A stretch of 64,000 bases of DNA from Reichenbachiella agarivorans (GCF_025502585.1 NZ_CP106679.1:3441501-3505500); one strand, 5' to 3'; counted from the first letter of the stretch, positions 7,404-17,275 are shown. The notes: generated by a model not told the origin, from the sequence alone. Translations and numbers: made by a program.

Positions 7404-10400
7404 ATGGTCACAATGTACAAACACTCCACCCTGTGTAAAATTAAGTTCTTTGATAACCTACGTCGTTTTCTCTTGATGCTCGCCATCCTGTCGATGGTCT
7501 CAGTATCCTATGCCCAGACTACAGCCAACAGGTATGTAGATGTCAATGCAAGCAGCGGAGGTGATGGCAGCTCTTGGGCCAGCGCTCACAATGACTTACA
7601 AACGGCGATCAACAGTAGTACAAACGGGCACGTCATCTTTGTGAAAAAAGGCGAATACTTGCTTACTGCCGCTATTAGCCCCAAAGAAGGAATGGAAATA
7701 TATGGCAGCTTCACCGGTACCGAAACTACATTGGCAGAACGTGACCTAAGCAACTTCTCCAATGATGCTAGTAATGCTACTATTCTAAAAAGCAACGGGA
7801 ACCAGAGGGTAATCACCATTAATTATCCACCAGTAGATCCTTCACCAAACATTTTGGATGGTCTGGTGATTACCGGAGGAGGAAATGTTGAACAAGGAGG
7901 AGGAATCTATGTTCTGAATGCCTCACCCACACTCCGCAATCTAATCATCACGGATAATACTGCCAGCGGTAGCAACGGTAGCGGTTATCAAAATGGTAGC
8001 AATGGTCATGGAGGGGGTATATATATTGTTGGTGATTGTGCCCCGACTCTAACCAATGTTGTCTTCAGTAAAAATACTGCCAAAGGTGGAAATGGAGGTA
8101 ATTGGGATGGAGAACCTTATACTGGAGGAAATGGTGGTAATGGATATGGTGGAGGCATGTACAGCGGTAATACATCAGCCCCAAGTTTGATCAATGTAAT
8201 ATTCATGGATAACAGTAGCAACGGTGGACTCGCAGGAATTGGAGCATTATGGAATGGAGATATTGGTAATGCCCACGGTGGAGGCATGTACAATGCCAAT
8301 TCATCAGCACCAAGCTTGACCAACGTGACCCTTAGCGGAAACAAGGCTGATGGTGCTACAAGCTATGGCGGTGGTATATACAATGAAGCTGCTCCTCAAC
8401 CTAAGCTTTATAACACCATTCTTTTGGGGAATACTGCGACTACTAATCCCGGTATCCATAATGAAAGTGCCTTGCCGGATATCCAATATAGTTTAATCCA
8501 AGGTGAAACTGGTGGTAGCAATGGCAATCTTGACGGCACAGCCTATGTTAATACCGACATCTTTATCGATCCTGCTAACGGAGTTTATGCTTTGAAAAGT
8601 AACAGCCCCGCAATCAACGCAGGTAGCAATGACTTGTATACCAATGCCGTTGGTGATTTGAACAACGATTTCGATTTAGCGGGCAATCAGCGTCTTTATG
8701 ACGGCACGTCAAGCACTGACGTGATTGATATGGGAGCCTATGAGCTTCAGAGAGAACCTAAAGAATCCATCTCACCAGATGCGAATAACATACTCTACGT
8801 CAACAAAAATGTAAGCGGTGGTGATGAAAGTGGAAATTCTTGGGAGAATGCCATTCCAGAATTGGCAGATGCCATGCTCAGAGCAAAGGAAAACTATGAC
8901 GATACTTGGGCAACTACCCCCTTAAAAATATATGTGGCCAAAGGTACTTATAAGCCCCTGTACAGTCCTGAGGATGGTGCTAACTTTGGGACTGACCAAG
9001 GCCGTGACAATAGTTTCTCGATGGTCAAAAACGTCATGTTGTACGGCGGATTTGATCCCGCAAATGACATCATCGATTTGACAGACACACGCATTCTGCC
9101 CTTCTCTGACGAAACAGCAGGGACGATATTGAGTGGTGATATTGGGACTGCAGATGATGCTACTGACAACATCTACAACGTACTCGTGAGCGCTGGTGAC
9201 TTAGGATCGGCTAGCATAGATGGTTTTAGCATTACTGCAGGTTATGCCAACGCCTACTCTGATCTATATGTCAATGGTAAGCAGATATTCAAATGCTCTG
9301 GTGCAGGAGTCTACAATTCTGTCTCTTCGCCCAATTATAAGCATATAACACTACACAACAACAGCTGTACAGAGTCTGGTGGAGGGATGTTTAGTTACAT
9401 GTCTTCACCAGCTCTTCAATTGGTCATTCTAAAAAACAACCAAGCCAAAGATGGCGGGGGAATAACAAACCAAGAGAGTTCTTCTCCTACACTTTTGAAT
9501 GTCTCCATTCAAAGCAACAATGCGAGTGAAAATGGTAGCGGAATGTACAATGTTGATGAATCAGCACCTACGCTTACCAATGTTTCTATTGTAGGTAATG
9601 AGGCTTCTGTTAGCAGTGAGGAAGTGCCCAGTTGTGTATCTCAAAACTCCTCTCTAACACTAAACAACTGCATCATATGGGATGTGGTAACTGGAGATTA
9701 CACAGCTCAGAACAGCCTAATCAAAGGAACCAGCGATACCTCTAATGGTAACCTGGATGCTACTGACTTGACTGATACGGACATCTTTACTGATCCTGCC
9801 AATGAGGACTATAGTCTTAAAAGTACCAGTATAGCCGTAAACACAGGAAGCAATACCTTATACACCGACGCTGGTGGTGACCTAGACAATGATGTGGACT
9901 TGGCAGGAAACGCACGTCTTTACAATACTGAAATCATTGATTTGGGAGCCTATGAATACGGTGATTATACTGCTCCTGTATTCACTTCATCCACTGCTGT
10001 AAACTTTGCAGAAAACGAAACGGGTACTGCTTATACAGCTACCGCCACCGATACAAACCCAATCACCTACAGCTTAGGCTCAGCTACCGACGAAGCACTA
10101 TTCGATATAGTAGCCAGCACGGGTGTAGTGACTTTCAAAACTACTCCTGACTTTGAGAACCCTATGGATGCGGATGCTAACAATAGCTATGTGATACTTG
10201 TGATCGCGAGTGATGGGATCAATGCAACGAATCAGGATGTGACAATTACAGTGACCGATGTAGATGATACTGAGGATGAAGACGATATAGATGAGGTAGT
10301 GACAAGTGTTGATAACCAAGTTGCCATTCCAGAGCTTGGTTTGTATCCCAATCCTACCAACCATGAACTCAACATAGATTTATCAAACTTTGCTGGGATG

Positions 10401-10571
10401 AATGTGTCCCTGAGCATCGTGAATTTGTCAGGAACACAATACTTCTACAAAGAGAACATTGATGTCCAGCTATTCGCCATCAATGTTGAGCAATATGTAG
10501 CTGGAGTTTATTTGCTGATGCTCAAAACTGCGGATCATGTGGTTTCTAGGCGAGTAATCATTAAACCATAA
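7404..10571 (+). CDS. T9SS-secreted beta-helix/PMP-like repeat protein with cadherin-like domain
   Basis: The 1055-residue protein has a signal peptide (to about 38, SVSYAQ). Two parallel beta-helix blocks follow, built of polymorphic-membrane-protein-like repeats with GGGIYN/GGGMYN turns and SAPSLTNV strands. Each starts with a YVDVNASSGGDGSSW or YVNKNVSGGDESGNSW cap and closes with the pattern DLGAYE. A cadherin-like module (about 850-945, ending DVTITVTDVDD) comes next. An acidic linker then leads to a typical Por/T9SS C-terminal sorting domain (LYPNPTNHELNID ... GVYLLMLK ... VVSRRVIIKP). It is probably surface-anchored or released. Gly/Asn-rich repeats suggest an adhesin or carbohydrate-binding role, but no catalytic motif is seen. 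It appears monocistronic, with a strong terminator behind it. MYKHS at 7413 is an alternative start. Confidence 0.88.
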   Translation: MVTMYKHSTLCKIKFFDNLRRFLLMLAILSMVSVSYAQTTANRYVDVNASSGGDGSSWASAHNDLQTAINSSTNGHVIFVKKGEYLLTAAISPKEGMEIYGSFTGTETTLAERDLSNFSNDASNATILKSNGNQRVITINYPPVDPSPNILDGLVITGGGNVEQGGGIYVLNASPTLRNLIITDNTASGSNGSGYQNGSNGHGGGIYIVGDCAPTLTNVVFSKNTAKGGNGGNWDGEPYTGGNGGNGYGGGMYSGNTSAPSLINVIFMDNSSNGGLAGIGALWNGDIGNAHGGGMYNANSSAPSLTNVTLSGNKADGATSYGGGIYNEAAPQPKLYNTILLGNTATTNPGIHNESALPDIQYSLIQGETGGSNGNLDGTAYVNTDIFIDPANGVYALKSNSPAINAGSNDLYTNAVGDLNNDFDLAGNQRLYDGTSSTDVIDMGAYELQREPKESISPDANNILYVNKNVSGGDESGNSWENAIPELADAMLRAKENYDDTWATTPLKIYVAKGTYKPLYSPEDGANFGTDQGRDNSFSMVKNVMLYGGFDPANDIIDLTDTRILPFSDETAGTILSGDIGTADDATDNIYNVLVSAGDLGSASIDGFSITAGYANAYSDLYVNGKQIFKCSGAGVYNSVSSPNYKHITLHNNSCTESGGGMFSYMSSPALQLVILKNNQAKDGGGITNQESSSPTLLNVSIQSNNASENGSGMYNVDESAPTLTNVSIVGNEASVSSEEVPSCVSQNSSLTLNNCIIWDVVTGDYTAQNSLIKGTSDTSNGNLDATDLTDTDIFTDPANEDYSLKSTSIAVNTGSNTLYTDAGGDLDNDVDLAGNARLYNTEIIDLGAYEYGDYTAPVFTSSTAVNFAENETGTAYTATATDTNPITYSLGSATDEALFDIVASTGVVTFKTTPDFENPMDADANNSYVILVIASDGINATNQDVTITVTDVDDTEDEDDIDEVVTSVDNQVAIPELGLYPNPTNHELNIDLSNFAGMNVSLSIVNLSGTQYFYKENIDVQLFAINVEQYVAGVYLLMLKTADHVVSRRVIIKP

Positions 10572-10602
10572 AATCATCACTAGTTTTTATCGAACAAATG
10601 TA

Positions 10603-10640
10603 GAAAGGAGGTTGCCATCAGCAACCTCCTTTCTTATTTT
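10603..10640 (+). terminator. Strong intrinsic terminator
   Basis: A perfect 13-bp stem (GAAAGGAGGTTGC with GCAACCTCCTTTC, 10603-10615 and 10621-10633) with a 5-base loop is followed by TTATTTTATC. It sits 32 bases after the stop of the T9SS repeat protein. Confidence 0.92.
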
Positions 10641-10769
10641 ATCTATTGGCTACTTGAATGGCGCAAGGCACAAACTAAATTCTTACTCCTCATTCCTCTG
10701 ATTATTTAACACATTGCTTTTATCTTACCCTCTAGAGCATCTAGTCCTCACAAACTCTAAATTGTATAG

Positions 10770-11504
10770 ATGAAAGCAAGAGATGGCATCCTCTCCATAG
10801 ACATCGGAGGTACAAAAATCAAAGCAACCGTATTGAATCAAGCTGGGGAGCAAATCTCCGTGTATCAGAAAATCAAAACGCCCAAGTTGAGTAGCCCAGA
10901 ACAAGTGGTCAAAGCAATCCTGACATTGATCAAGGATTTTCCCGCCTATGACAGAGTCTCTGTAGGTTTTCCAGGTTATGTAAAAAATGGCATTGTACGC
11001 TCCGCTCCCAACCTGGCACCCAATCTATGGATTGAGGTTCCATTTGCACAGCAGTTGTCCGATCGGTTGGGCAAACCTGTCAGACTGCTCAACGATGCAG
11101 ACATGCAGGCACTGGGAATCGTCCAAGGTCAGGGATTTGAAATCGTCATTACCTTAGGTACTGGTTTTGGAACTGCCTTACTCATGAATGGACACCTTCT
11201 GCCACACATGGAGCTAGCCCATCTTCCCATCAAAACAGGCAAGACCTATGATGAATACTTGGGCAAAGTGGCGTTGAAGAAGGTCGGTACCAAACACTGG
11301 AACAATAGATTGAAAAAAGTCCTGACTATTTTAGAAACAGTCTTTCAATATGACCGTCTCTACATAGGTGGTGGGAATGCCAAGAAAATCAATTTCAAGC
11401 TAGCTGACAACATAAAATCAGCTACTAATGAAGACGGAATAAAAGGCGGAGCAAAACTCTGGCAACTTGATGATCACTACGGCATCATCTCCAGTCATGA
11501 TTGA
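10770..11504 (+). CDS. ROK-family glucokinase, polyphosphate-glucokinase-like
   Basis: This 244-residue sugar kinase would phosphorylate glucose to glucose-6-phosphate, the substrate of zwf three genes downstream. ROK features seen are the phosphate loop SIDIGGTKIKA (about 9-19), GFPGYVKNGIV (66-75), catalytic Asp D109 in LLNDAD, and LGTGFGTALLMNG. The short length and the ELAHLPI segment replacing a zinc-binding CxCGxxGC motif resemble polyphosphate glucokinases (PPGK), so polyphosphate could be the phosphodonor. That point is inference. It heads the pentose phosphate operon, 55 bases before rpiB. Confidence 0.82.
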   Translation: MKARDGILSIDIGGTKIKATVLNQAGEQISVYQKIKTPKLSSPEQVVKAILTLIKDFPAYDRVSVGFPGYVKNGIVRSAPNLAPNLWIEVPFAQQLSDRLGKPVRLLNDADMQALGIVQGQGFEIVITLGTGFGTALLMNGHLLPHMELAHLPIKTGKTYDEYLGKVALKKVGTKHWNNRLKKVLTILETVFQYDRLYIGGGNAKKINFKLADNIKSATNEDGIKGGAKLWQLDDHYGIISSHD

Positions 11505-11559
11505 TAACAATGCCTAGCGCTTGACGCTAATGATATAAAAAACGCATAACAAATATCCA

Positions 11560-12003
11560 ATGAAAATAGGCATAGCAGCAGATCACGGAGGTTTTCCTCT
11601 CAAACAAGTGATTGCTTCCCTCCTGACGGATCAGCACGAGATCATAGATTTCGGTGCATTTACTTTGGATTCAGACGATGATTATCCCGACTTTGTGATT
11701 CCTTTGGCACATGCCGTCTCTACACAAGTAGTAGACCGAGGCATTGCCATCTGTGGTAGTGGTGTAGGTGCTACCATAGCAGTCAACAAGGTAAAAGGTG
11801 TACGAGCTGCATTGATTCATGATACCTTCTCAGCCCATCAAGGTGTGGAAGACGACAACATGAACTTGCTGTGCCTAGGTGGGAGAATCGTAGGCGAAGA
11901 ACTCGCCAAAGAAATTATTACCCGCTTCTTGGGTGCAAGCTTCTCGGGAGCAGAAAGACACAAAAGAAGATTGGAAAAGGTAAATAAATTAGAAAAAGAA
12001 TAA
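11560..12003 (+). CDS. rpiB: Ribose-5-phosphate isomerase B (RpiB/LacAB family)
   Basis: The 147-residue enzyme interconverts ribulose-5-phosphate and ribose-5-phosphate, the product of Gnd encoded next. Family marks are GIAADHGGFPLK at the N-terminus with D8/H9, the catalytic C65 in ICGSGVGATIAVNKVKG, and the HDTFSAHQGVEDDNMNLLCLGGR segment, quoted here in two parts: HDTFSAHQGVE and NMNLLCLGGR. It is full length. The downstream gnd begins 67 bases later on the same strand. Confidence 0.93.
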   Translation: MKIGIAADHGGFPLKQVIASLLTDQHEIIDFGAFTLDSDDDYPDFVIPLAHAVSTQVVDRGIAICGSGVGATIAVNKVKGVRAALIHDTFSAHQGVEDDNMNLLCLGGRIVGEELAKEIITRFLGASFSGAERHKRRLEKVNKLEKE

Positions 12004-12070
12004 TACCCTCTTAACTTTACCCTTGAGATCACAGAAGAGAGCGATTTAATACACACAAAATATAGAATAT

Positions 12071-13486
12071 ATGTCATCTGAAAAGTATGTTTTAGGAATG
12101 GTAGGTCTGGGCGTCATGGGAAGAAGCCTATTGCTCAACATGGCCGACCATGGTTTCAAAGTATCAGGACTGGACAAGGATCCTAACAAGGTGGACGCCC
12201 TAGAAAAAGAAGCCAATGGAAATGCCAAGGGTTATAGTTCCGCCAAAGAATTCATTGACAACCTGCAAAAACCAAGAGCTGTGATGATGCTCGTACCTGC
12301 AGGGCCTGCCGTGGATGCTGTGATTGCTGAGATAGCTCCCCTATTGGATGAAGGAGATCTTCTCATTGATGGAGGCAATTCCTACTATACAGATACTGAT
12401 CGTAGATTCTTAGAATTGAAAGCCAAAGGACTCCACTTTTTCGGAATGGGTGTCTCTGGTGGTGAAGAAGGTGCCAGAAAGGGTCCAAGTATGATGCCGG
12501 GTGGTGACCCGAAGGCTTATGAAGTAGTAAGACCGATCTTTGAGGCCATAGCTGCCAAAGTCAATGGCGATCCTTGTGTGACCTACATCGGCCCAGGATC
12601 AGCAGGCAACTTTGTCAAGATGGTTCACAATGGTATCGAGTATGGCATCATGCAGCTCATCGCGGAGACTTATGAAATCATGCAGAAAGGCCTAGGTCTA
12701 TCAGGCGAACAAATGTATCAAGTATTCAAAGAATGGAACGAAGGCAGGTTGAAATCCTTCTTGATCGAAATCACCCGTGACATCTTTGCCTTCAAGGATG
12801 CCGATAGTGGCACCTTGCTTTTGGATCTGATCAAAGATGAAGCTCGGTCTAAAGGTACAGGCAAATGGACGTCCCAAATCGCCATGGATTTGCAATTGCC
12901 CATCCCTACCATAGATTCGTCTGTGGAGATGCGTGACCTCTCCAAATACAAAGACATCAGAACGCAAGCTGCTGCTATCTACCGTGCGGGAGACATGAAA
13001 CTAGATACTGACCAAGCACAATTTATCAAATCACTGGAAGAAGCCTTGTTCTTCAGCATGATGGTGACCTACTCCCAAGGCATGCACATGCTAGCTCAAG
13101 CTTCCAAAGAGCACAGCTATGAGTTGCAGATGGATCAGATTGCACTGATCTGGCGAGGAGGTTGTATCATTAGATCAGAGTTTCTAGAGGATATCTATCA
13201 GGCATACAAGAAAAACAAGACCCTCCCTCACTTACTACTAGACAGTGGGATCAAACAAAAAGTAGATGGCACGATCGCAGGCATGCGCCTAGTGGTATCA
13301 TCTTGTATAGCCAAAGGCATAGCAATCCCAGCTTACGCGACTACCTTGAGCTACTTTGATGTCTTGCGCAGCGAGCGCATGCCTTCCAATTTGATCCAAG
13401 CACAGCGAGATTACTTTGGAGCACATACTTACGAACGCATTGATGCAGAGGGACTATTCCACAGCCAATGGAATCCAAACGCCTAA
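12071..13486 (+). CDS. gnd: 6-phosphogluconate dehydrogenase (decarboxylating)
   Basis: The 471-residue enzyme oxidatively decarboxylates 6-phosphogluconate to ribulose-5-phosphate. The N-terminal Rossmann fold has GLGVMG (12-17). Substrate and catalytic segments are GVSGGEEGARKGPSMMPGG and GNFVKMVHNGIEYG. The all-helical C-terminal dimer domain is complete (WRGGCIIRS, SQWNPNA tail). The cofactor specificity loop reads LDKDPNK (34-40), with D35/K36/D37 where classical NADP enzymes carry N-R-S/T, so NAD use is possible. It lies between rpiB and zwf in the operon. Confidence 0.96.
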   Translation: MSSEKYVLGMVGLGVMGRSLLLNMADHGFKVSGLDKDPNKVDALEKEANGNAKGYSSAKEFIDNLQKPRAVMMLVPAGPAVDAVIAEIAPLLDEGDLLIDGGNSYYTDTDRRFLELKAKGLHFFGMGVSGGEEGARKGPSMMPGGDPKAYEVVRPIFEAIAAKVNGDPCVTYIGPGSAGNFVKMVHNGIEYGIMQLIAETYEIMQKGLGLSGEQMYQVFKEWNEGRLKSFLIEITRDIFAFKDADSGTLLLDLIKDEARSKGTGKWTSQIAMDLQLPIPTIDSSVEMRDLSKYKDIRTQAAAIYRAGDMKLDTDQAQFIKSLEEALFFSMMVTYSQGMHMLAQASKEHSYELQMDQIALIWRGGCIIRSEFLEDIYQAYKKNKTLPHLLLDSGIKQKVDGTIAGMRLVVSSCIAKGIAIPAYATTLSYFDVLRSERMPSNLIQAQRDYFGAHTYERIDAEGLFHSQWNPNA

Positions 13487-13514
13487 TTCATCCACATAAT
13501 ACAAAATTGATATC

Positions 13515-15038
13515 ATGAAAAAAAGAGGTTTAACCAAAGCCACACCCACCATATTTTTCATCTTTGGAGGTACTGGCGACCTAAATGCACGCAAACTCAT
13601 GCCTGCACTGTACAACCTCTACATCGAGGATTGGTTACCACATCAGTTCGCCATCATAGGCATGGGACGCACGGAATTAACAGACGAGAAATTCAGAAGT
13701 GACTTGCACAAGGATGTGGATCAGTTTTCAAGAAATGGAAAAACAGAAAAGTCCAAATGGGATGCTTTTGCACAAAATCTGTACTACCAGACGTCTGATG
13801 TAGCTGATCCTAAATCCTACAAACAGCAAGCTGAGCGTGTCGCTGCCTTCAACAAGGAATGGAAAACAGAGGCTACCGTCATCAATTATTTGGCTGTGGC
13901 TCCTCGCTTTTTTAGTACCATCAGTAGCAACCTAGCAAAGCAAACTTTCTCTACTGATCCAGCCAAGACCAGGATCGTCATAGAAAAACCCTTTGGGCAT
14001 GATTATGAATCTGCCAAAGAGCTGAACTCACTGCTAGGAAGTCTCTTCTCAGAGAGTCAGATCTACCGCATTGACCACTACCTAGGCAAAGAGACTGTTC
14101 AAAACATATTGGCATTCCGTTTTGCCAACTCCATCCTCGAACCACTTTGGAATCGCAACTACATCGAGCATGTACAGATTTCTGTATCCGAAGATTTGGG
14201 TATGGGTGATCGTGGAGGCTATTATGATCAGGCTGGCGCCATGCGTGACATGATCCAAAACCACCTACTCCAGCTCTTGTGCTTTATTGCCATGGAGCCC
14301 CCCGTCAGTTTGCAAGCTGATGAGGTCAGAGATCGGAAAGTGGATGTACTCAAAGCCATGCGCAAATTCTCATCTGAGGATATCAAGAGAAGTGCAGTCC
14401 GTGGACAGTATGGCAGCGGGTGGATGGAAGGCAAAGAAGTACCTGGATACCGTGAGGAAAACGGCGTATCAGCCGACTCGAATACGGAGACCTTTGCTGC
14501 AATTAAGTTTTTCATCGACAACTGGAGATGGAAAGACGTCCCATTCTACCTGCGTACTGGCAAACGCATGCACAAGTCAGGCTCAGTGATTTCCATCCAA
14601 TTCAAAGACGTACCGCATTTGATCTTCCCAGACGAGGCACTGGATGCGTGGCAACAAAATCGCCTCATCATCAGCATCCAACCAGAGATGAGTATTAGAC
14701 TAGAGGTACAGGCCAAGAGACCTGGCTTGGACATGATGCTCAATCCTGTGGACTTGGTCTTTGACTACAGTGGTACTTACAAAAGCAAAGCACCAGAAGC
14801 CTACGAGACACTACTGCTCGAAGTAATGATGGGTGATCAGACTCTCTTCATGCGAGGTGATCAGGTCGAAGCTGCGTGGGAACTACTCATGCCGATCTTG
14901 TCTGCATGGGCAGCCAAGAAAAGCCTCAACTTTCCAAACTATCCTGCAGACTCTTGGGGTCCCGAACTGGCCGAGGCACTCATAGCCAAAGATGGATTCC
15001 ATTGGTTTACTTTACCCTTGAAAAATGAAAAGAAATAA
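13515..15038 (+). CDS. zwf: Glucose-6-phosphate 1-dehydrogenase
   Basis: The 507-residue cytoplasmic enzyme oxidises glucose-6-phosphate to 6-phosphogluconolactone. The nucleotide-binding segment is [20 protein letters not shown], with EKPFGHD further on. The substrate-binding signature RIDHYLGKE is at 185-193 (H188, K192). The C-terminal domain contains FYLRTGKRM and a DAYETLL-like segment ([14 protein letters not shown]). It is 28 bases after gnd and overlaps pgl by 14 bases, so the two are probably translationally coupled. Confidence 0.96.
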   Translation: MKKRGLTKATPTIFFIFGGTGDLNARKLMPALYNLYIEDWLPHQFAIIGMGRTELTDEKFRSDLHKDVDQFSRNGKTEKSKWDAFAQNLYYQTSDVADPKSYKQQAERVAAFNKEWKTEATVINYLAVAPRFFSTISSNLAKQTFSTDPAKTRIVIEKPFGHDYESAKELNSLLGSLFSESQIYRIDHYLGKETVQNILAFRFANSILEPLWNRNYIEHVQISVSEDLGMGDRGGYYDQAGAMRDMIQNHLLQLLCFIAMEPPVSLQADEVRDRKVDVLKAMRKFSSEDIKRSAVRGQYGSGWMEGKEVPGYREENGVSADSNTETFAAIKFFIDNWRWKDVPFYLRTGKRMHKSGSVISIQFKDVPHLIFPDEALDAWQQNRLIISIQPEMSIRLEVQAKRPGLDMMLNPVDLVFDYSGTYKSKAPEAYETLLLEVMMGDQTLFMRGDQVEAAWELLMPILSAWAAKKSLNFPNYPADSWGPELAEALIAKDGFHWFTLPLKNEKK

Positions 15039-15765
15039 CGAACAGCAACTACACATATTCGAACAGCAGGATACTCTCCTCTCATCTCTGGCAGACTTCA
15101 TCGTGGCAGAGTCAAAGCAAGCTATCACCAGAGAAGGCCGTTTCTCTCTGGTGCTATCGGGAGGAAGTTCTCCCAAACGTCTCTATGAATTACTGGCTTC
15201 TGATGCCTATCGTGATCAAGTCGAATGGAACAAGGTCTTCTTCTTTTTCGGAGATGAGCGCTACGTGCCCCTTACAGATGTGCAGAGCAATTACTTAATG
15301 GCTAAAACTGCCCTTTTTGATCCCTTGCAGATCGCTACGGACCACATCTATGCGATGGACACAGCACAGACACCTGAAGAGGCCGCTCTCTGCTACCAAC
15401 AGGATTTGGAGGCTTACTTTGGCACAAAGACTCCTCACTTTGATATCATACTTTTAGGGTTGGGTGACAATGTACATACAGCTTCATTGTTTCCTTATAC
15501 CCAACTGCTCCATGAGCAAAAGGCTTGGGTCAAGGCAGAATACATAAATGAAGTAAAAATGAACCGCATCACACTGACCGCTCCGATCATCAATCAGGCA
15601 AATCATATTGCTTTCTTGATCTTCGGTGCAGGCAAAGCCGAAGCGATCCAGTCTGCCATGTCCGATACGCTCGATATAGACAAATACCCAGCGCAACTGA
15701 TTCAGCCAGACCATGGTGTTCTCCATTGGTTCCTAGATCAGGATGCCGCAAGATTGGTAGAATAA
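15025..15765 (+). CDS. pgl: 6-phosphogluconolactonase (DevB type)
   Basis: The 246-residue enzyme hydrolyses 6-phosphogluconolactone made by Zwf. DevB/SOL family motifs are [15 protein letters not shown] (about 43-57), FFGDERYVP (about 74-82) and [16 protein letters not shown] (canonically GLGxDGHTASLFP, here [11 protein letters not shown]). The start at 15025 lies inside the last codons of zwf. It is the last gene of the glucokinase-rpiB-gnd-zwf-pgl unit. Confidence 0.94.
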   Translation: MKRNNEQQLHIFEQQDTLLSSLADFIVAESKQAITREGRFSLVLSGGSSPKRLYELLASDAYRDQVEWNKVFFFFGDERYVPLTDVQSNYLMAKTALFDPLQIATDHIYAMDTAQTPEEAALCYQQDLEAYFGTKTPHFDIILLGLGDNVHTASLFPYTQLLHEQKAWVKAEYINEVKMNRITLTAPIINQANHIAFLIFGAGKAEAIQSAMSDTLDIDKYPAQLIQPDHGVLHWFLDQDAARLVE

Positions 15766-15901
15766 GCTAATTATCAGACTAAATAAGATTTCCTTTGTCT
15801 CTTTGTAGTTCACTCTTGTCTTCAAGTAAGAGCTGTAATTTTTTTTAACTCTTGGAATAGTAGGATTGACAACTACTCCCTACTCGTGGGAGTAAATTAA
15901 A

Positions 15902-15932
15902 GATCAACACAACTGTCATTGTTGTGTTGATC
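15902..15932 (-). terminator. Hairpin terminator between convergent genes
   Basis: GATCAACACAAC (15902-15913) and GTTGTGTTGATC (15921-15932) form a perfect 12-bp stem with a 7-base loop. Read leftwards it is followed by a T-rich run, so it best serves the minus-strand AhpD-like gene. It also lies about 140 bases beyond pgl and could stop both. Confidence 0.8.
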
Positions 15933-15944
15933 AAGTCAAATGAA

Positions 15945-16502
15945 TTATACAGCAGCAGCTTCCCATTTAAACTTCTCAAATCCAGCATCTAATGGTGTTT
16001 CTGCAATATGATTTGTATAATTACTAATTACTTTTTGGGATAGTCCCAAAATGATTTCCAATAGGTGTCTTTGATTGTAACCAGCCGCATAAAATGCTTC
16101 CAATTGATCCTCACTCACCTGTCCTCGGTTACGTACTATGGATAATGTCATCTCATGTAATGCTTGCAATTTGGCAGTAGGTAATTCTGTCTTGTTTCTT
16201 AAAGCCTCTGTAATCGCTTCATCAACCTTCATGCTATGTGCAATCGCTGTATGGGCAGGTACACAATAGTGACACTCATGTTCGACATTGATTGTCTGCC
16301 AAACGACGGTCAATTCTTCCTTGTTAAAGGATGATTGTGAAAAAAGACTGTGAAGTGTCTGATATGCTTCTAATAGACCTGGTGACTCTGCTAAAACACC
16401 ATGCAAATTGGGAAGGAACCCGTTATTCTTTTGTGATTTCTCTAGCAATGCTTTGCTTTCTTTGGGTGCCGATTCTACGGTGTGAATTGTTAATGTACTC
16501 AT
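15945..16502 (-). CDS. Carboxymuconolactone decarboxylase/AhpD-like alkylhydroperoxidase family protein
   Basis: The 185-residue all-helical protein carries the AhpD active-site signature E-x-E-C-H-Y-C-x(3)-H, with C77, C80 and H84 (VEHECHYCVPAHT). Members use the CxxC pair for thiol peroxidase chemistry or act on unknown carbonyl or quinone substrates. It lies 68 bases downstream of a TetR-type gene on the same strand. A palindrome in the gap matches one upstream of that regulator, so it is probably the main target of TetR control. A role in peroxide or electrophile detoxification is inferred. Confidence 0.88.
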   Translation of the reverse strand: MSTLTIHTVESAPKESKALLEKSQKNNGFLPNLHGVLAESPGLLEAYQTLHSLFSQSSFNKEELTVVWQTINVEHECHYCVPAHTAIAHSMKVDEAITEALRNKTELPTAKLQALHEMTLSIVRNRGQVSEDQLEAFYAAGYNQRHLLEIILGLSQKVISNYTNHIAETPLDAGFEKFKWEAAAV

Positions 16503-16537
16503 AATAGTGTTGTTTGTTTATTAGTTCAACGGTGTAA

Positions 16538-16553
16538 CTAAACATTCGTTTAG
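16538..16553. promoter_or_regulatory. TetR operator copy 1 (CTAAAC-N4-GTTTAG)
   Basis: A 6-4-6 palindrome lies 36 bases upstream of the AhpD-like start codon. An identical-arm copy lies upstream of the tetR gene (17159-17174). On the minus strand it contains a TGTTTAG stretch that could overlap a -7 element, consistent with repression. Confidence 0.75.
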
Positions 16554-16570
16554 AATAAGGATAATAAAAA

Positions 16571-17134
16571 TCATAGACTTTGGAAGATGTTGTCTATATA
16601 ATGATCAATCTGTCTATCAGAAAATATCCTAGAAGCAGACGACAAACCAAACATAGAGATAATCAGATAGTCTGCTTGTTGCTCTACAATACTGGGATCC
16701 TTACTTTCATCTTGACTCAGTGCATCCGCAAATAATTGTCTGACTTCCAAAGTAAATTTGGTCATCTGAACCTGTAGCACAGGGTTAGTATCAGGACCAA
16801 ATTCATTAGCCGTATTGGATATAAGACATCCTTTGCCACAGCCTTGACCTCTTGAAAAAGTAAGAAAGTCATAAAAATATTGCTTGATTGCAGATACGCC
16901 CGCTGATGAGCTTTTCAACTTCTCTAGGATGACATTCAATTTGGATTTGTACAGTTTGATGCTTTCCAAAAAAAGCCCATCCTTGTTGCCAAAGCCCGCA
17001 TAGATTGAAAACTTGTTGATACCCATTTCCTTTTCTAGCATTGCCATGGATGTCATTTCATACCCATGTCGCCAAAATAAGTTCATGGCTTTATCAATCA
17101 CCTCTTCTTCTATATATTCCTTTTTCCTTGCCAT
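16571..17134 (-). CDS. TetR/AcrR-family repressor, possibly thiol-sensing
   Basis: The 187-residue protein has an N-terminal TetR HTH (about 10-56: AMNLFWRHGYEMTSM, LEKEMGINKFSIYAGFGNK in part) and a ligand domain with GQGCGKGCLISNTANEFG. C99 and C103 lie in that loop, where many relatives have a single or no Cys. This raises the possibility of redox or electrophile sensing as in NemR-like repressors. It is transcribed with the AhpD-like gene, and each gene has its own CTAAAC-N4-GTTTAG site, so autoregulation is likely. Confidence 0.9.
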   Translation of the reverse strand: MARKKEYIEEEVIDKAMNLFWRHGYEMTSMAMLEKEMGINKFSIYAGFGNKDGLFLESIKLYKSKLNVILEKLKSSSAGVSAIKQYFYDFLTFSRGQGCGKGCLISNTANEFGPDTNPVLQVQMTKFTLEVRQLFADALSQDESKDPSIVEQQADYLIISMFGLSSASRIFSDRQIDHYIDNIFQSL

Positions 17135-17158
17135 TGTTGTGAACTAAATACGTTAAAA

Positions 17159-17174
17159 CTAAACGATGGTTTAG
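17159..17174. promoter_or_regulatory. TetR operator copy 2 (CTAAAC-N4-GTTTAG)
   Basis: The same 6-4-6 palindrome as at 16538-16553, with a different 4-base centre (GATG against ATTC). It lies 25 bases upstream of the tetR ATG. Conservation of the arms but not the centre is what a dimer-binding site predicts. Confidence 0.75.
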
Positions 17175-17275
17175 ATATTGTAAAGAAACAAAATAATTTC
17201 ATCTCTATAAACTATTAGCAATCCACTTTTTCAATAATTAAACTTACATCAAAACTGTATATCATGAGCTCACGT

